Part shown: positions 7,381 to 13,844 of the stretch, piece by piece | Numbering within the stretch: position 1 is the stretch's first letter | How the letters are laid out: each line of letters starts with the position of its first letter | Assembly: GCA_947096075.1 (NCBI GenBank) | Contig: CAMUQE010000013.1 | Span: 1-22,701 of the forward strand | DNA length: 22,701 bases | Direction of reading: 5' to 3' | Source: Veillonella parvula | GTDB lineage: Bacteria; Bacillota; Negativicutes; Veillonellales; Veillonellaceae | Program-made: the position numbers and the translations under genes | Notes under the pieces: model-generated | Database searches by the model: none | The model's input: the letters and a program-made list of their open reading frames with translations, nothing else | Told to the model about the DNA's origin: nothing

Positions 7381-8649
7381 CTATACTGGTTGTGCATTGC
7401 CACCTAGTAAGTTCCAGTCCTCGAAGAAGTCTGGATAGGATTTTGTGATAGCTTCGCTATCTTTTAGTACCACAGGATTTTCACTGATGAGTGCCATCAA
7501 TGTACCTGCCATAACAAGGCGATGGTCGTTAACACAATCACCTTGTCCTCCTTTTAGTATACCACTACCGATGATATATAGGTCATCACCATCTTCGCGA
7601 ACCGTGCCTCCTAAATCTCTGACGAGATTAGCAACGGCTTCGAGGCGATCGGATTCTTTCAAGCGTAGGCGCGCACCATTAACAAAGGAGCTTTCACCTT
7701 GGATAGAGCAAGCGAGGGCTGCCATAACTGGCAACATATCGGGCATTTGCGCGAGGTCGGCATGGATTGGTTTTACTGCACGGTCTGTAATGGTTACGTT
7801 CATGCCATTCCATACCACATCACAACCGGCATCAATCATAACTTGCATGATGCGACGGTCAGCTTGTACAGAATTCTTGTTCATACCTGTAATGGTAATA
7901 GGTTTGCCTGTCATAGCGGCAGCAACCATCCAAATCGCTGTATTGGACCAATCGCCTTCGATTTGGTAATTACTTTGACCTTTAAAAGTAGCATTAGTCG
8001 CTACCGTAAAGGATTCTTGTACTGTGCCACGTGCAGGTGTATGGTCAACGGTTACGCCGAAGTCTGCCATCGTTGTAGTCGTTAATGTTACATAGTCGCT
8101 AGATTGAAGTGGCGTAGCAGATGTAATTGTAGCGCCTCCACATTGTGGAGCTGCTAACAATAATCCAGAGAAAAACTGGCTACTCACATCGCCAACCATA
8201 CCGAACTCTCCACCTTGGAGACGACCTGTCATGGTGAATGGTGGTTTATCTTGGGAGAATGTTACGCCGTGAGCTTTCATTTCACCGAGCATGGGCTCTA
8301 GAGGGCGATCTGGTAAACGCCCCTTTGCATCTACGTCTACCTCATTACAAATGGATGCTGCCACTGGTAATAAGAGGCGCAATGTGGTACCAGATTCATG
8401 GGGAGCTACATTGCCCTTTGTTGGTGCAGGACCAGGTGTAACAGTGACAACTTTATTTTCATACACAACGTGTGCGCCTAAGCCTCGTAAGGAGTCCATA
8501 GTTGCATCGATGTCTTTAGAGGTGCGGCTCAGTAATATGGCAGATGGCGAGTTTGCGAGAGCAGCACAAATCAATGCGCGGTGTGCATGAGCTTTTGCAG
8601 GAATGGACGCGATAGTCCCAGTAGGGATGGCGTTCGTTACGGAATGCAT
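7381..8649 (-). CDS. aroA: 3-phosphoshikimate 1-carboxyvinyltransferase (EPSP synthase)
   Basis: EPSP synthase joins PEP to shikimate-3-phosphate. The protein is 422 residues, a normal length. It shows the N-terminal PAKAHAHRAL (17-26), a version of the K-S-x-S-x-R site, and ESGTTLRLLLP (85-95) at the PEP/glyphosate-contact loop. RLPDRPLEPM, SSQFFSGLLLAAP, RLKESDRLEAVA and DHRLVMAG follow. The ESGTTLR loop differs from the NAGTAMR loop of the glyphosate-sensitive enterobacterial enzyme, so inhibitor response cannot be assumed. The ribosome binding site AAGGAG (8656-8661) overlaps the aroB stop codon ten bases upstream of the aroA start, so translation is probably coupled to aroB. Confidence 0.95.
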   Translation of the reverse strand: MHSVTNAIPTGTIASIPAKAHAHRALICAALANSPSAILLSRTSKDIDATMDSLRGLGAHVVYENKVVTVTPGPAPTKGNVAPHESGTTLRLLLPVAASICNEVDVDAKGRLPDRPLEPMLGEMKAHGVTFSQDKPPFTMTGRLQGGEFGMVGDVSSQFFSGLLLAAPQCGGATITSATPLQSSDYVTLTTTTMADFGVTVDHTPARGTVQESFTVATNATFKGQSNYQIEGDWSNTAIWMVAAAMTGKPITITGMNKNSVQADRRIMQVMIDAGCDVVWNGMNVTITDRAVKPIHADLAQMPDMLPVMAALACSIQGESSFVNGARLRLKESDRLEAVANLVRDLGGTVREDGDDLYIIGSGILKGGQGDCVNDHRLVMAGTLMALISENPVVLKDSEAITKSYPDFFEDWNLLGGNAQPV

Positions 8650-8659
8650 ATAAATCTCC

Positions 8660-9712
8660 TTAATCTAAATAGGTAGCAAGTTCCTCGTGCGTTACTACCT
8701 TGAGTTCGCTATGACCATAGCTAGTAGGTACTACGATTTTAATGGTTGCTCCTTCGCTTTTTTTGTCGTGCTTAGCGGCAGCTAGAATCTTTTCTTTGCT
8801 TATCGTTGTTGTGGTTGGCAAATCGTGTGCTTTGATGAGGGCCTTTAATTTCTCTAAAGCCTCCGCATCTAATTCTCCATGTTTGACAGCACCTTGTGCC
8901 ATGAGCACCATGCCAATAGCAACGGCATAACCGTGATGTACCTCGAAATGACTCGCTTTTTCGATGCCGTGACCAAAGGTATGACCGAGGTTTAAGAGGG
9001 CACGAACTCCAGACTCGTGTTCGTCTTGTTCCACGATATCCGCTTTTGCTTGCACGCAGCGGGCAATAACGCCACTTACACTACTGCGATGTTTAATTAA
9101 TGGTCTGTTTTCGAGTTGAGTGAGTAAACCCGGTACGTCGAGGAAACCGTATTTGATAATTTCACCGCATCCATTAATCCATTCCATTTCAGATAATGTA
9201 TTGAGTGTAGCTGGATCACAGAGGACAAGGATAGGTTGTTTGAAAGCGCCCCATAGGTTTTTGCCGGCTTCGAGATTGACCGCTGTTTTACCACCTACAG
9301 AGGAGTCTACTGCGGCTAATAGGGATGTAGGAACCTGAACATAGTCGATACCACGTAAATAGGTCGCTGCTGCAAATCCTGCCATATCGCCTACAACACC
9401 GCCGCCAAGGGCGATGAGCAAGTCTTTGCGAGTCAATGATCGGGCCGCCATGTATTCTACTAAATCGATGAGTTGATGTGCATTTTTGGAGCTTTCACCA
9501 GCAGGGAAAACATAATCACAAACAGCATAACCCGCATGTTCCATATTAGCTTTCACAGAGTCCAAATAGTGAGGCGCCACGTTGCTATCGCTGACGATGA
9601 TAACACGGCAATTTGGTTTTAATGGTTTAATATAATCGGTGATGCGTTGTAAAGCGCCTTCCTCGATGACAACATCATACGGTGTAGATGCATTAATATG
9701 GATGCGAGTCAT
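8660..9712 (-). CDS. aroB: 3-dehydroquinate synthase
   Basis: This NAD- and metal-dependent enzyme cyclises DAHP to 3-dehydroquinate, step two of the pathway. In 350 residues it shows the glycine-rich NAD site GGGVVGDMAG (103-112), VPTSLLAAVDSSVGGKTAVN (127-146) and the metal ligands Glu184 (NGCGEIIKYG), His244 and His248 (NLGHTFGHGIE). HHGYAVAIGM (259-268) is also conserved. AAAGGAA precedes the ATG. Upstream, a 74-base spacer with a perfect 14-bp hairpin separates it from the DAHP synthase gene. Downstream, aroA starts ten bases after its stop. Confidence 0.95.
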   Translation of the reverse strand: MTRIHINASTPYDVVIEEGALQRITDYIKPLKPNCRVIIVSDSNVAPHYLDSVKANMEHAGYAVCDYVFPAGESSKNAHQLIDLVEYMAARSLTRKDLLIALGGGVVGDMAGFAAATYLRGIDYVQVPTSLLAAVDSSVGGKTAVNLEAGKNLWGAFKQPILVLCDPATLNTLSEMEWINGCGEIIKYGFLDVPGLLTQLENRPLIKHRSSVSGVIARCVQAKADIVEQDEHESGVRALLNLGHTFGHGIEKASHFEVHHGYAVAIGMVLMAQGAVKHGELDAEALEKLKALIKAHDLPTTTTISKEKILAAAKHDKKSEGATIKIVVPTSYGHSELKVVTHEELATYLD

Positions 9713-9732
9713 AACGGTTCCTTTCTTAAAAG

Positions 9733-9770
9733 AATAAGCTAGTATCTATTATAACGGATACTAGCTTATT
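9733..9770 (-). repeat. Perfect stem-loop between DAHP synthase and aroB
   Basis: A 14-bp perfect stem (9733-9746 with 9757-9770) closes on a 10-base AT loop. The minus-strand tail TTATTCTTTT is moderately T-rich. It sits 20 bases before aroB, so it may be a partial terminator or an RNA-stability element that sets the ratio of the first gene to the rest. Confidence 0.55.
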
Positions 9771-9786
9771 TGTGTGATATGTAAGA

Positions 9787-10800
9787 TTATTTAGTACATT
9801 CTACCAATGCTTGGCGTAACGCATTAATTTCTTTCATAAGGCTAGTGAATTGGTCTGGACGCAATGCTTGCGGACCGTCGCACAATGCTTTGGCTGGATC
9901 GTTGTGAACTTCAATCATAAGGCCGTCTGCACCGCCGCCTACGGATGCAAGTGAAAGCGGACGAACCATGCGGCTCATACCTGCTGCGTGGCTAGGGTCC
10001 ATGATAATTGGCAAGTGAGATAATTCATGCATCATAGGAATTGCTGTTACATCTAAGGTATTGCGAGTCTTAGTTTCGAATGTGCGGATACCGCGCTCGC
10101 ATAGTACAATTTGTTCATTGCCTTCGGACATGATGTACTCAGCAGCCATTAACCATTCTTCGTATGTTGCAGATAAACCACGTTTTAAAAGAACGGGTTT
10201 ATTTAATTTGCCCACTTCTTTTAACAACGTGAAATTTTGCATGTTACGAGCGCCGATTTGAAGCATATCTACATTATCGAAGTATTGTAATTGGGAGATA
10301 TCCATAACTTCGGAAACGATAGGAAGACCTGTTTCTTTTTTAGCAAGCTCTAATAACTCTAAGCCTTCTGGGCCCATGCCTTGGAAGGAGTATGGGGATG
10401 TACGAGGTTTGAAAGCGCCGCCACGAAGGATGGTAGCACCAGCTTCTTTACATGCTTTAGCAGTGGCTAATACTTGTTCAGGTGTTTCCACAGAGCAAGG
10501 ACCTGCCATTACTGCGAAGTGACCACCACCGATGAGGACACCACCTACATTGATTACAGAATCATCTGGATGGAATTTGCGGTTTGCTTTTTTGTATGGC
10601 TCTTGAATGCGAGTTACTTTATCTACGAAATCTAGAGACTCGATTTGACGCGCATCAAGAGATGCAGTATCGCCGATAAGTCCTAGAATATTGTATCGAG
10701 TACCTTCTACTGGATGGATAACGAATCCTTGAGCCTCTAATTCACCGCGTAAACGGGATACTTCTTCCGCTGCTGCGTTTTGTTTCAATGTAATAATCAT
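9787..10800 (-). CDS. aroF: DAHP synthase, type I beta, with regulatory domain
   Basis: This enzyme condenses PEP and erythrose-4-phosphate, the entry step of the shikimate pathway. The 337-residue layout matches the Thermotoga maritima-type enzyme. A ferredoxin-like/ACT-like N-terminal domain (1 to about 70) precedes the barrel. The barrel has AGPCSVE with metal ligand Cys102, RGGAFKPRTSPYSFQG with Lys131, IGARNMQNF, LLKRG, CERGIRTFE, DPSHAAG with His271, EVH with Glu297 and Asp308. In this subfamily the N-terminal domain mediates feedback inhibition by Tyr and Phe, so control at the protein level is expected as well as transcript attenuation. AAGGAGG lies upstream of the ATG. It is the first structural gene of the operon, directly after the attenuator. 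The symbol is by function; aroG is also used. Confidence 0.95.
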   Translation of the reverse strand: MIITLKQNAAAEEVSRLRGELEAQGFVIHPVEGTRYNILGLIGDTASLDARQIESLDFVDKVTRIQEPYKKANRKFHPDDSVINVGGVLIGGGHFAVMAGPCSVETPEQVLATAKACKEAGATILRGGAFKPRTSPYSFQGMGPEGLELLELAKKETGLPIVSEVMDISQLQYFDNVDMLQIGARNMQNFTLLKEVGKLNKPVLLKRGLSATYEEWLMAAEYIMSEGNEQIVLCERGIRTFETKTRNTLDVTAIPMMHELSHLPIIMDPSHAAGMSRMVRPLSLASVGGGADGLMIEVHNDPAKALCDGPQALRPDQFTSLMKEINALRQALVECTK

Positions 10801-10852
10801 GATAATTCCTCCTTGTAACTACAGTGAATAGTAGGGCTTACCATACGGATAG

Positions 10853-10895
10853 CAAACAAAAAGGGCTACCCGTAAGCTAATACGGGTAGCCCTTT
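10853..10895 (-). terminator. Attenuator terminator upstream of the aro operon
   Basis: A perfect 15-bp GC-rich stem (10860-10874 with 10881-10895) has a 6-base loop. On the minus strand it ends in TTTTTGTTTG. It lies between the leader peptide and the first structural gene, 53 bases before the latter, so read-through is needed to express the operon. It is mutually exclusive with the antiterminator described separately. Confidence 0.92.
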
Positions 10896-10964
10896 AACTA
10901 TTCTGTGAGCAACTAATGTTGAAAAATCCTTAATTAGCGCATCACAAATAGTTCCTTACCCGTA
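10881..10964 (-). promoter_or_regulatory. Antiterminator of the aro attenuator
   Basis: On the minus-strand RNA, three segments at the end of the leader coding region pair with the terminator region. TACGGGTA (10964-10957) pairs with TACCCGTA in the terminator 5' arm (10888-10881). AACTATT (10953-10947) pairs with AATAGTT (10902-10896). TGTGA (10946-10942) pairs with TCACA (10908-10904). That gives about 20 bp, interrupted by short unpaired stretches. Forming it removes the 5' arm of the terminator. A ribosome at the leader stop codon would cover or disrupt the upstream strand, while one stalled at the early aromatic codons would leave most of it free. The pairing is seen in the sequence; the mechanism is inferred. 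Confidence 0.8.
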
Positions 10965-11023
10965 CGTTGGATAAAGAACCAATAAAAGTATTGTTTTGTT
11001 GCGAGGCTAATTTGGTTAGTCAT
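10934..11023 (-). CDS. Aromatic-rich leader peptide of the aro operon
   Basis: This 29-codon open frame begins with ATG at 11023, nine bases after an AAAGGAG site (11039-11033), and ends with TAA. Codons 12-17 read Tyr-Phe-Tyr-Trp-Phe-Phe, and another Phe is at codon 26. A run containing all three aromatic residues directly before an intrinsic terminator and a biosynthetic operon is the hallmark of a ribosome-sensed attenuator, as in the known trp and phe leaders. Low charged tRNA for any of the three amino acids should stall the ribosome there and favour the antiterminator. The downstream codons Arg-Thr-Gly-Lys double as the antiterminator strand. The peptide itself probably has no other function. 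Confidence 0.88.
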   Translation of the reverse strand: MTNQISLATKQYFYWFFIQRTGKELFVMR

Positions 11024-11047
11024 CTTTGGTTGCTCCTTTCTAAAATG

Positions 11048-11068
11048 TTGGGTATAGTATAAACCCAA
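11048..11068. promoter_or_regulatory. Inverted repeat over the aro promoter -10 box
   Basis: TTGGGT (11048-11053) and ACCCAA (11063-11068) form a 21-bp dyad. Two further symmetric TA steps lie inside it. It covers the whole -10 box, a position typical of a repressor operator. The regulator is unknown. Confidence 0.45.
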
Positions 11069-11085
11069 ATGATAAAATTATGCAA
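11056..11085 (-). promoter_or_regulatory. Promoter of the aromatic operon
   Basis: On the minus strand, TTGCAT (11085-11080), an 18-base spacer and TATACT (11061-11056) match a sigma-A promoter. A start near 11049 gives a leader RNA of about 195 bases up to the attenuator T tract, including the leader peptide. Confidence 0.65.
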
Positions 11086-11156
11086 TACTTAAAAGTGAAC
11101 TTCATGTAAATTTTAAAAAAATAATTGTGATGGGAATCAGTCAGATATGATTTCTT

Positions 11157-11186
11157 TTGTGAAAACTACGAGGCTTTTGATATAAT
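11157..11186 (+). promoter_or_regulatory. Promoter of the GNAT gene
   Basis: TTGTGA (11157-11162), an 18-base spacer and TATAAT (11181-11186) with an extended TG (11178-11179) form a good sigma-A promoter. It diverges from the aro operon promoter. Confidence 0.65.
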
Positions 11187-11277
11187 GAATATAAATATTC
11201 TTGAGGTGTTTATAAAGGTCTTTTGTAATATATTTTGATATCTTTACGAATGTATTTAGAAGCAGAAAGGGTACTAT

Positions 11278-11694
11278 ATGATGATTCAAATCTTAGATCA
11301 TATTACTGATGAAATAAAACAAATTCGTATTGATGTGTTTATGAAAGAACAAGGCTTTTCAAAAGAGTTCGATGAAATTGACGAGACTGCAAAATTTGTT
11401 CTCTTATCTATCGATGGTAAGGCGGCAGGTACATGCAGATATTTTCCTGGTAAAGAGGTGGGCTCTGCTTATATCGGGCGTCTAGCGGTTCGTAGAGAAT
11501 TTAGAGGGCAACGTTTGGGCGCTACTGTTATGATTGCTGCAGAGAATACTATTCGCAAAGCAGGATTTAAAACTTGCGGCCTATCTGCACAGGTACAGGC
11601 CAGACCATTCTACGAATCCCTTGGATATAAAGCAGAAGGGGATGAATACCTTGATGAAGATTGTCCACATATTTTTATGCGAAAAGTTTTATAA
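11278..11694 (+). CDS. GNAT-family N-acetyltransferase (ElaA/YjcF-like)
   Basis: This 138-residue protein fits the small GNAT acyltransferases of the ElaA/YjcF kind. It has an early IRIDVFMKEQGF segment (16-27) and a strand IGRLAVRREF leading to the acetyl-CoA pyrophosphate loop RGQRLG (76-81). A late AQVQARPFYESLGY segment is typical of the family. It probably transfers an acetyl group from acetyl-CoA to a small molecule or protein amine; the substrate is unknown. Two ATG codons are adjacent (11278 and 11281). AAAGGG at 11266-11271 fits the second slightly better, a difference of one residue. It is divergent from the aro operon and has its own promoter. Confidence 0.85.
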   Translation: MMIQILDHITDEIKQIRIDVFMKEQGFSKEFDEIDETAKFVLLSIDGKAAGTCRYFPGKEVGSAYIGRLAVRREFRGQRLGATVMIAAENTIRKAGFKTCGLSAQVQARPFYESLGYKAEGDEYLDEDCPHIFMRKVL

Positions 11695-11802
11695 GTCGTT
11701 ATATAATAAACATAAGTGGATACTTATATGAAATAGATTCCTATATGATACGTAATGGTTAATAGGTAAGTTAATTTATTTTTGGTTATGAGGTGAAAAT
11801 TC

Positions 11803-12261
11803 ATGAAACTAGCAGAAGCATTACAAGAGCGGTCTGATTTGAATTATAAAATAAGCGATTTAGAGCTTCGTTTAACTCAAAATAGTTTAGTGCAAGAAGG
11901 GGAGGTACCGAATGAAAACCCTGAAGAGCTCTTGAAAACATTAGATCAATGTGTAACTAGACTTCAAAAGTTAATTGCAGACATTAATATAACAAATTGT
12001 AAAACTATTGTAGAAGGTCGCTCTATTACCGAAATTATTGCCGAAAAAGACAGTGCTGCGTTGCGGCTAAGTGCTTATCGAACATTGGCGTCCAGCGCAG
12101 GTAGTATCAATTTTCGTGCGAGAGGGTCTGAAATCAAATTAATACCGACCGTCAATGTTGGAGATATCCAAAAAGAAGCTGATCACATCGCAAAACAAGT
12201 TCGTTTATTAGATAATCTATTACAGTCTGCTAACTGGACAACTGAATTGATTGAAAGCTAA
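11803..12261 (+). CDS. DIP1984-family protein
   Basis: The 152-residue protein resembles the DIP1984 (septicolysin-like) family of small helical proteins without known function. Recognisable features are the MKLAEALQERSDL opening, VQEGE (31-35), NPEELL (39-44), the NxTN-like INITN segment, a SEIKLIPTV stretch, and the closing NWTTELIE. Most of the chain is predicted helix with heptad-like spacing, so it probably forms coiled coils. No catalytic motif is seen. GAGGTGA lies at 11790-11796. The gap of about 110 bases after the GNAT gene has no clear terminator, so co-transcription is possible. Confidence 0.75.
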   Translation: MKLAEALQERSDLNYKISDLELRLTQNSLVQEGEVPNENPEELLKTLDQCVTRLQKLIADINITNCKTIVEGRSITEIIAEKDSAALRLSAYRTLASSAGSINFRARGSEIKLIPTVNVGDIQKEADHIAKQVRLLDNLLQSANWTTELIES

Positions 12262-12533
12262 TATAGTTGGTAGTTTGAAACAGGGTGGACACAAAACCTT
12301 TTGCTTTTACCAAGCGTTTTATGAATACATTCATGGGGCGAATGAAAAACTACAGTGTAGGCCTATTTGCGCACAAATGTATTGCTACAATTTACAATGT
12401 ATTACCACGTGTCAACTGTACAAACGAGGGTGGCGTTTGGGGACTATATTTCTAGCTACAATACGCTGAAAGAAAAAATCTCAGTGTTGATGAAACAGTA
12501 ATTCTATGTAACATAAAACTTTAAATAACCATG
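12262..12533. other. Gene-poor stretch with a weak small ORF
   Basis: No confident gene is seen here. The best candidate is a 44-codon plus-strand frame at 12321-12455 containing MKNYSVGLFAHK, which could extend upstream to a GTG at 12285. Neither start has a ribosome binding site. The other frames are cysteine-rich and look non-coding. This may be the 3' UTR of the DIP1984-family gene or decayed coding sequence. Confidence 0.25.
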
Positions 12534-12571
12534 AAAAAGAGCTGATAGCATTATAGCTATCAGCTCTTTTT
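12534..12571. terminator. Bidirectional terminator before nrdB
   Basis: A perfect 16-bp stem (12534-12549 with 12556-12571) with flanking A and T runs works on both strands. It ends the plus-strand transcript from the DIP1984-family gene and the minus-strand nrdB transcript, 46 bases after the nrdB stop. Confidence 0.9.
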
Positions 12572-12616
12572 CTATTGGGACGTAGGCCCCTAGATATTGT
12601 ATTTTATGACGGCACT

Positions 12617-13645
12617 CTACTCTAAATCATCAAAATCAAATGCCGCTGCTTTTGTATAGTTCGTCACTTTTGCTTCGAAGAAGTCAGTTTTTGTGCTATT
12701 CAAGTTGGAGAAGCTTTCGATCCACTCCATTGGATTATCCTTGATTTCAGGATACAAATGAGGCAAGCCAATTGCTTCTAAGCGGATGTTCGCAAGGTAT
12801 TTGATGTAGCGCTCGATAAGAACGTTGTTAAGACCGAGGATTTTATCGTCAGTGATGTATTGGCCCCAAGCGATTTCGTTTTCCGTACCTTGGCGAATCA
12901 TGTCCGTGATTTTCGCCTCTAATTCAGGTGTAAATAAATCAGGGCGTTCACGGCGTAACTCGCGGATGATGTTTTGGAACAATACAAGGTGAGTTACTTC
13001 ATCGCGATTGATATATTTGAAGATAGTGGATGTAGCTGTCATCTTGCCTTGACGTGCCAAAGTGTAGAAGAAGCTAAAGCCAGAGTAGAAGTAGATGCCT
13101 TCTAAGATATAGTTAGCGATGATTGTGTGAATTAGATTTGCTTCGCTAGGATCGTCGCTGAAACGTTGGTATGCGTCGGCGATGAAACGGTTACGTTCAA
13201 GCAATGTTTTATCTGTACGCCATTCGTCATAGATTTTGTCACGTGTAATCGGATTTGTTACAGTATCCAAAATGTAGGAATAACTTTGCGCGTGAATTTC
13301 CTCTTGGAATGTTTGAATATTCAAAAGGGATGCTACTTCAGAAGCTGTGATATAGCGGCTCAAGTTAGGTAAGTTTTCGGATTGAATAGAATCAAGGAAG
13401 TTCAAGAACGCAATAATTTTATCAAAGGCACGACGTTCATAATCTGTTAAATATGGGAATTGTTTAACGTCTTCGTTCAAGGAAATTTCTTCCGGAATCC
13501 AGAAGTTGTTGAGCATCGTACGGTACATTTGGTTTGCCCAGTCGTACTTGATACGATTCCACTCGCGAAGGTTCGTAGTATTACCGCCAATCATAGATTG
13601 AGTGCCACGGTCACCTTTTTCATTAAAAATCAGTTTTTTATCCAT
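12617..13645 (-). CDS. nrdB: Ribonucleoside-diphosphate reductase, beta subunit
   Basis: This is the radical-bearing small subunit of class I ribonucleotide reductase. The 342-residue protein keeps all six di-metal ligands: Asp85 (LDSIQ), Glu115 and His118 (QEEIHAQSY), Glu182 (LEGI), Glu216 and His219 (RDEVTH). Tyr122 is in the same place as the radical tyrosine of E. coli NrdB, so a tyrosyl-radical type (class Ia/b) is expected rather than the Phe-bearing Ic type. The C-terminus FDFDDLE is acidic, as expected for the tail that docks on the large subunit. AAAGGAG lies seven bases before the ATG. The gene follows nrdA after a 199-base spacer rich in hairpins. Confidence 0.95.
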   Translation of the reverse strand: MDKKLIFNEKGDRGTQSMIGGNTTNLREWNRIKYDWANQMYRTMLNNFWIPEEISLNEDVKQFPYLTDYERRAFDKIIAFLNFLDSIQSENLPNLSRYITASEVASLLNIQTFQEEIHAQSYSYILDTVTNPITRDKIYDEWRTDKTLLERNRFIADAYQRFSDDPSEANLIHTIIANYILEGIYFYSGFSFFYTLARQGKMTATSTIFKYINRDEVTHLVLFQNIIRELRRERPDLFTPELEAKITDMIRQGTENEIAWGQYITDDKILGLNNVLIERYIKYLANIRLEAIGLPHLYPEIKDNPMEWIESFSNLNSTKTDFFEAKVTNYTKAAAFDFDDLE

Positions 13646-13844
13646 AGTAGGACTCCTTTATACAATGATGCGACCTATACTTCTATAGGTCGTCATCAGA
13701 TTTACATTGTTCGTGAAAGTATCTTTCACGAGTTTAGTGCTCTCTAGTTATAGAGCATATTTTTTGTAAACTATGGCAATGATATCTTTAACTTTTACCA
13801 TAGCTTAAATTGCATTATAGAATGTAGCGTGTATCTATCCTATA
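13646..13844 (-). repeat. Hairpin-rich spacer between nrdA and nrdB
   Basis: Four inverted repeats fill this spacer: 13666-13698 (9-bp core stem plus 5 bp), 13711-13731 (9 bp, 3-base loop), 13738-13757 (6 bp, 8-base loop) and 13771-13803 (6-bp CTATGG/CCATAG, 21-base loop). None has a convincing T tract on the minus strand. They may control RNA processing or stability and so the ratio of the two subunits. Confidence 0.45.

Noticed and set aside
7445..8085. Long plus-strand open frames opposite aroA
   Set aside because: They are antisense to a clearly conserved enzyme and have Cys- and Ser-rich translations typical of shadow frames.
10801..11049. T-box or other tRNA-sensing riboswitch upstream of the aro operon
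   Set aside because: No T-box sequence or specifier-loop architecture was seen; the leader peptide and its antiterminator explain the region.
12251..12469. 72-codon plus-strand frame after the DIP1984-family gene
   Set aside because: The translation is Cys-rich and random-looking, the start lies inside the preceding gene, and there is no ribosome binding site.
13754..13804. Seventeen-codon minus-strand frame (MVKVKDIIAIVYKKYAL) in the nrdA-nrdB spacer
   Set aside because: No ribosome binding site. Most of the frame lies in the hairpin-rich region and a glutaredoxin (NrdH) motif is absent.
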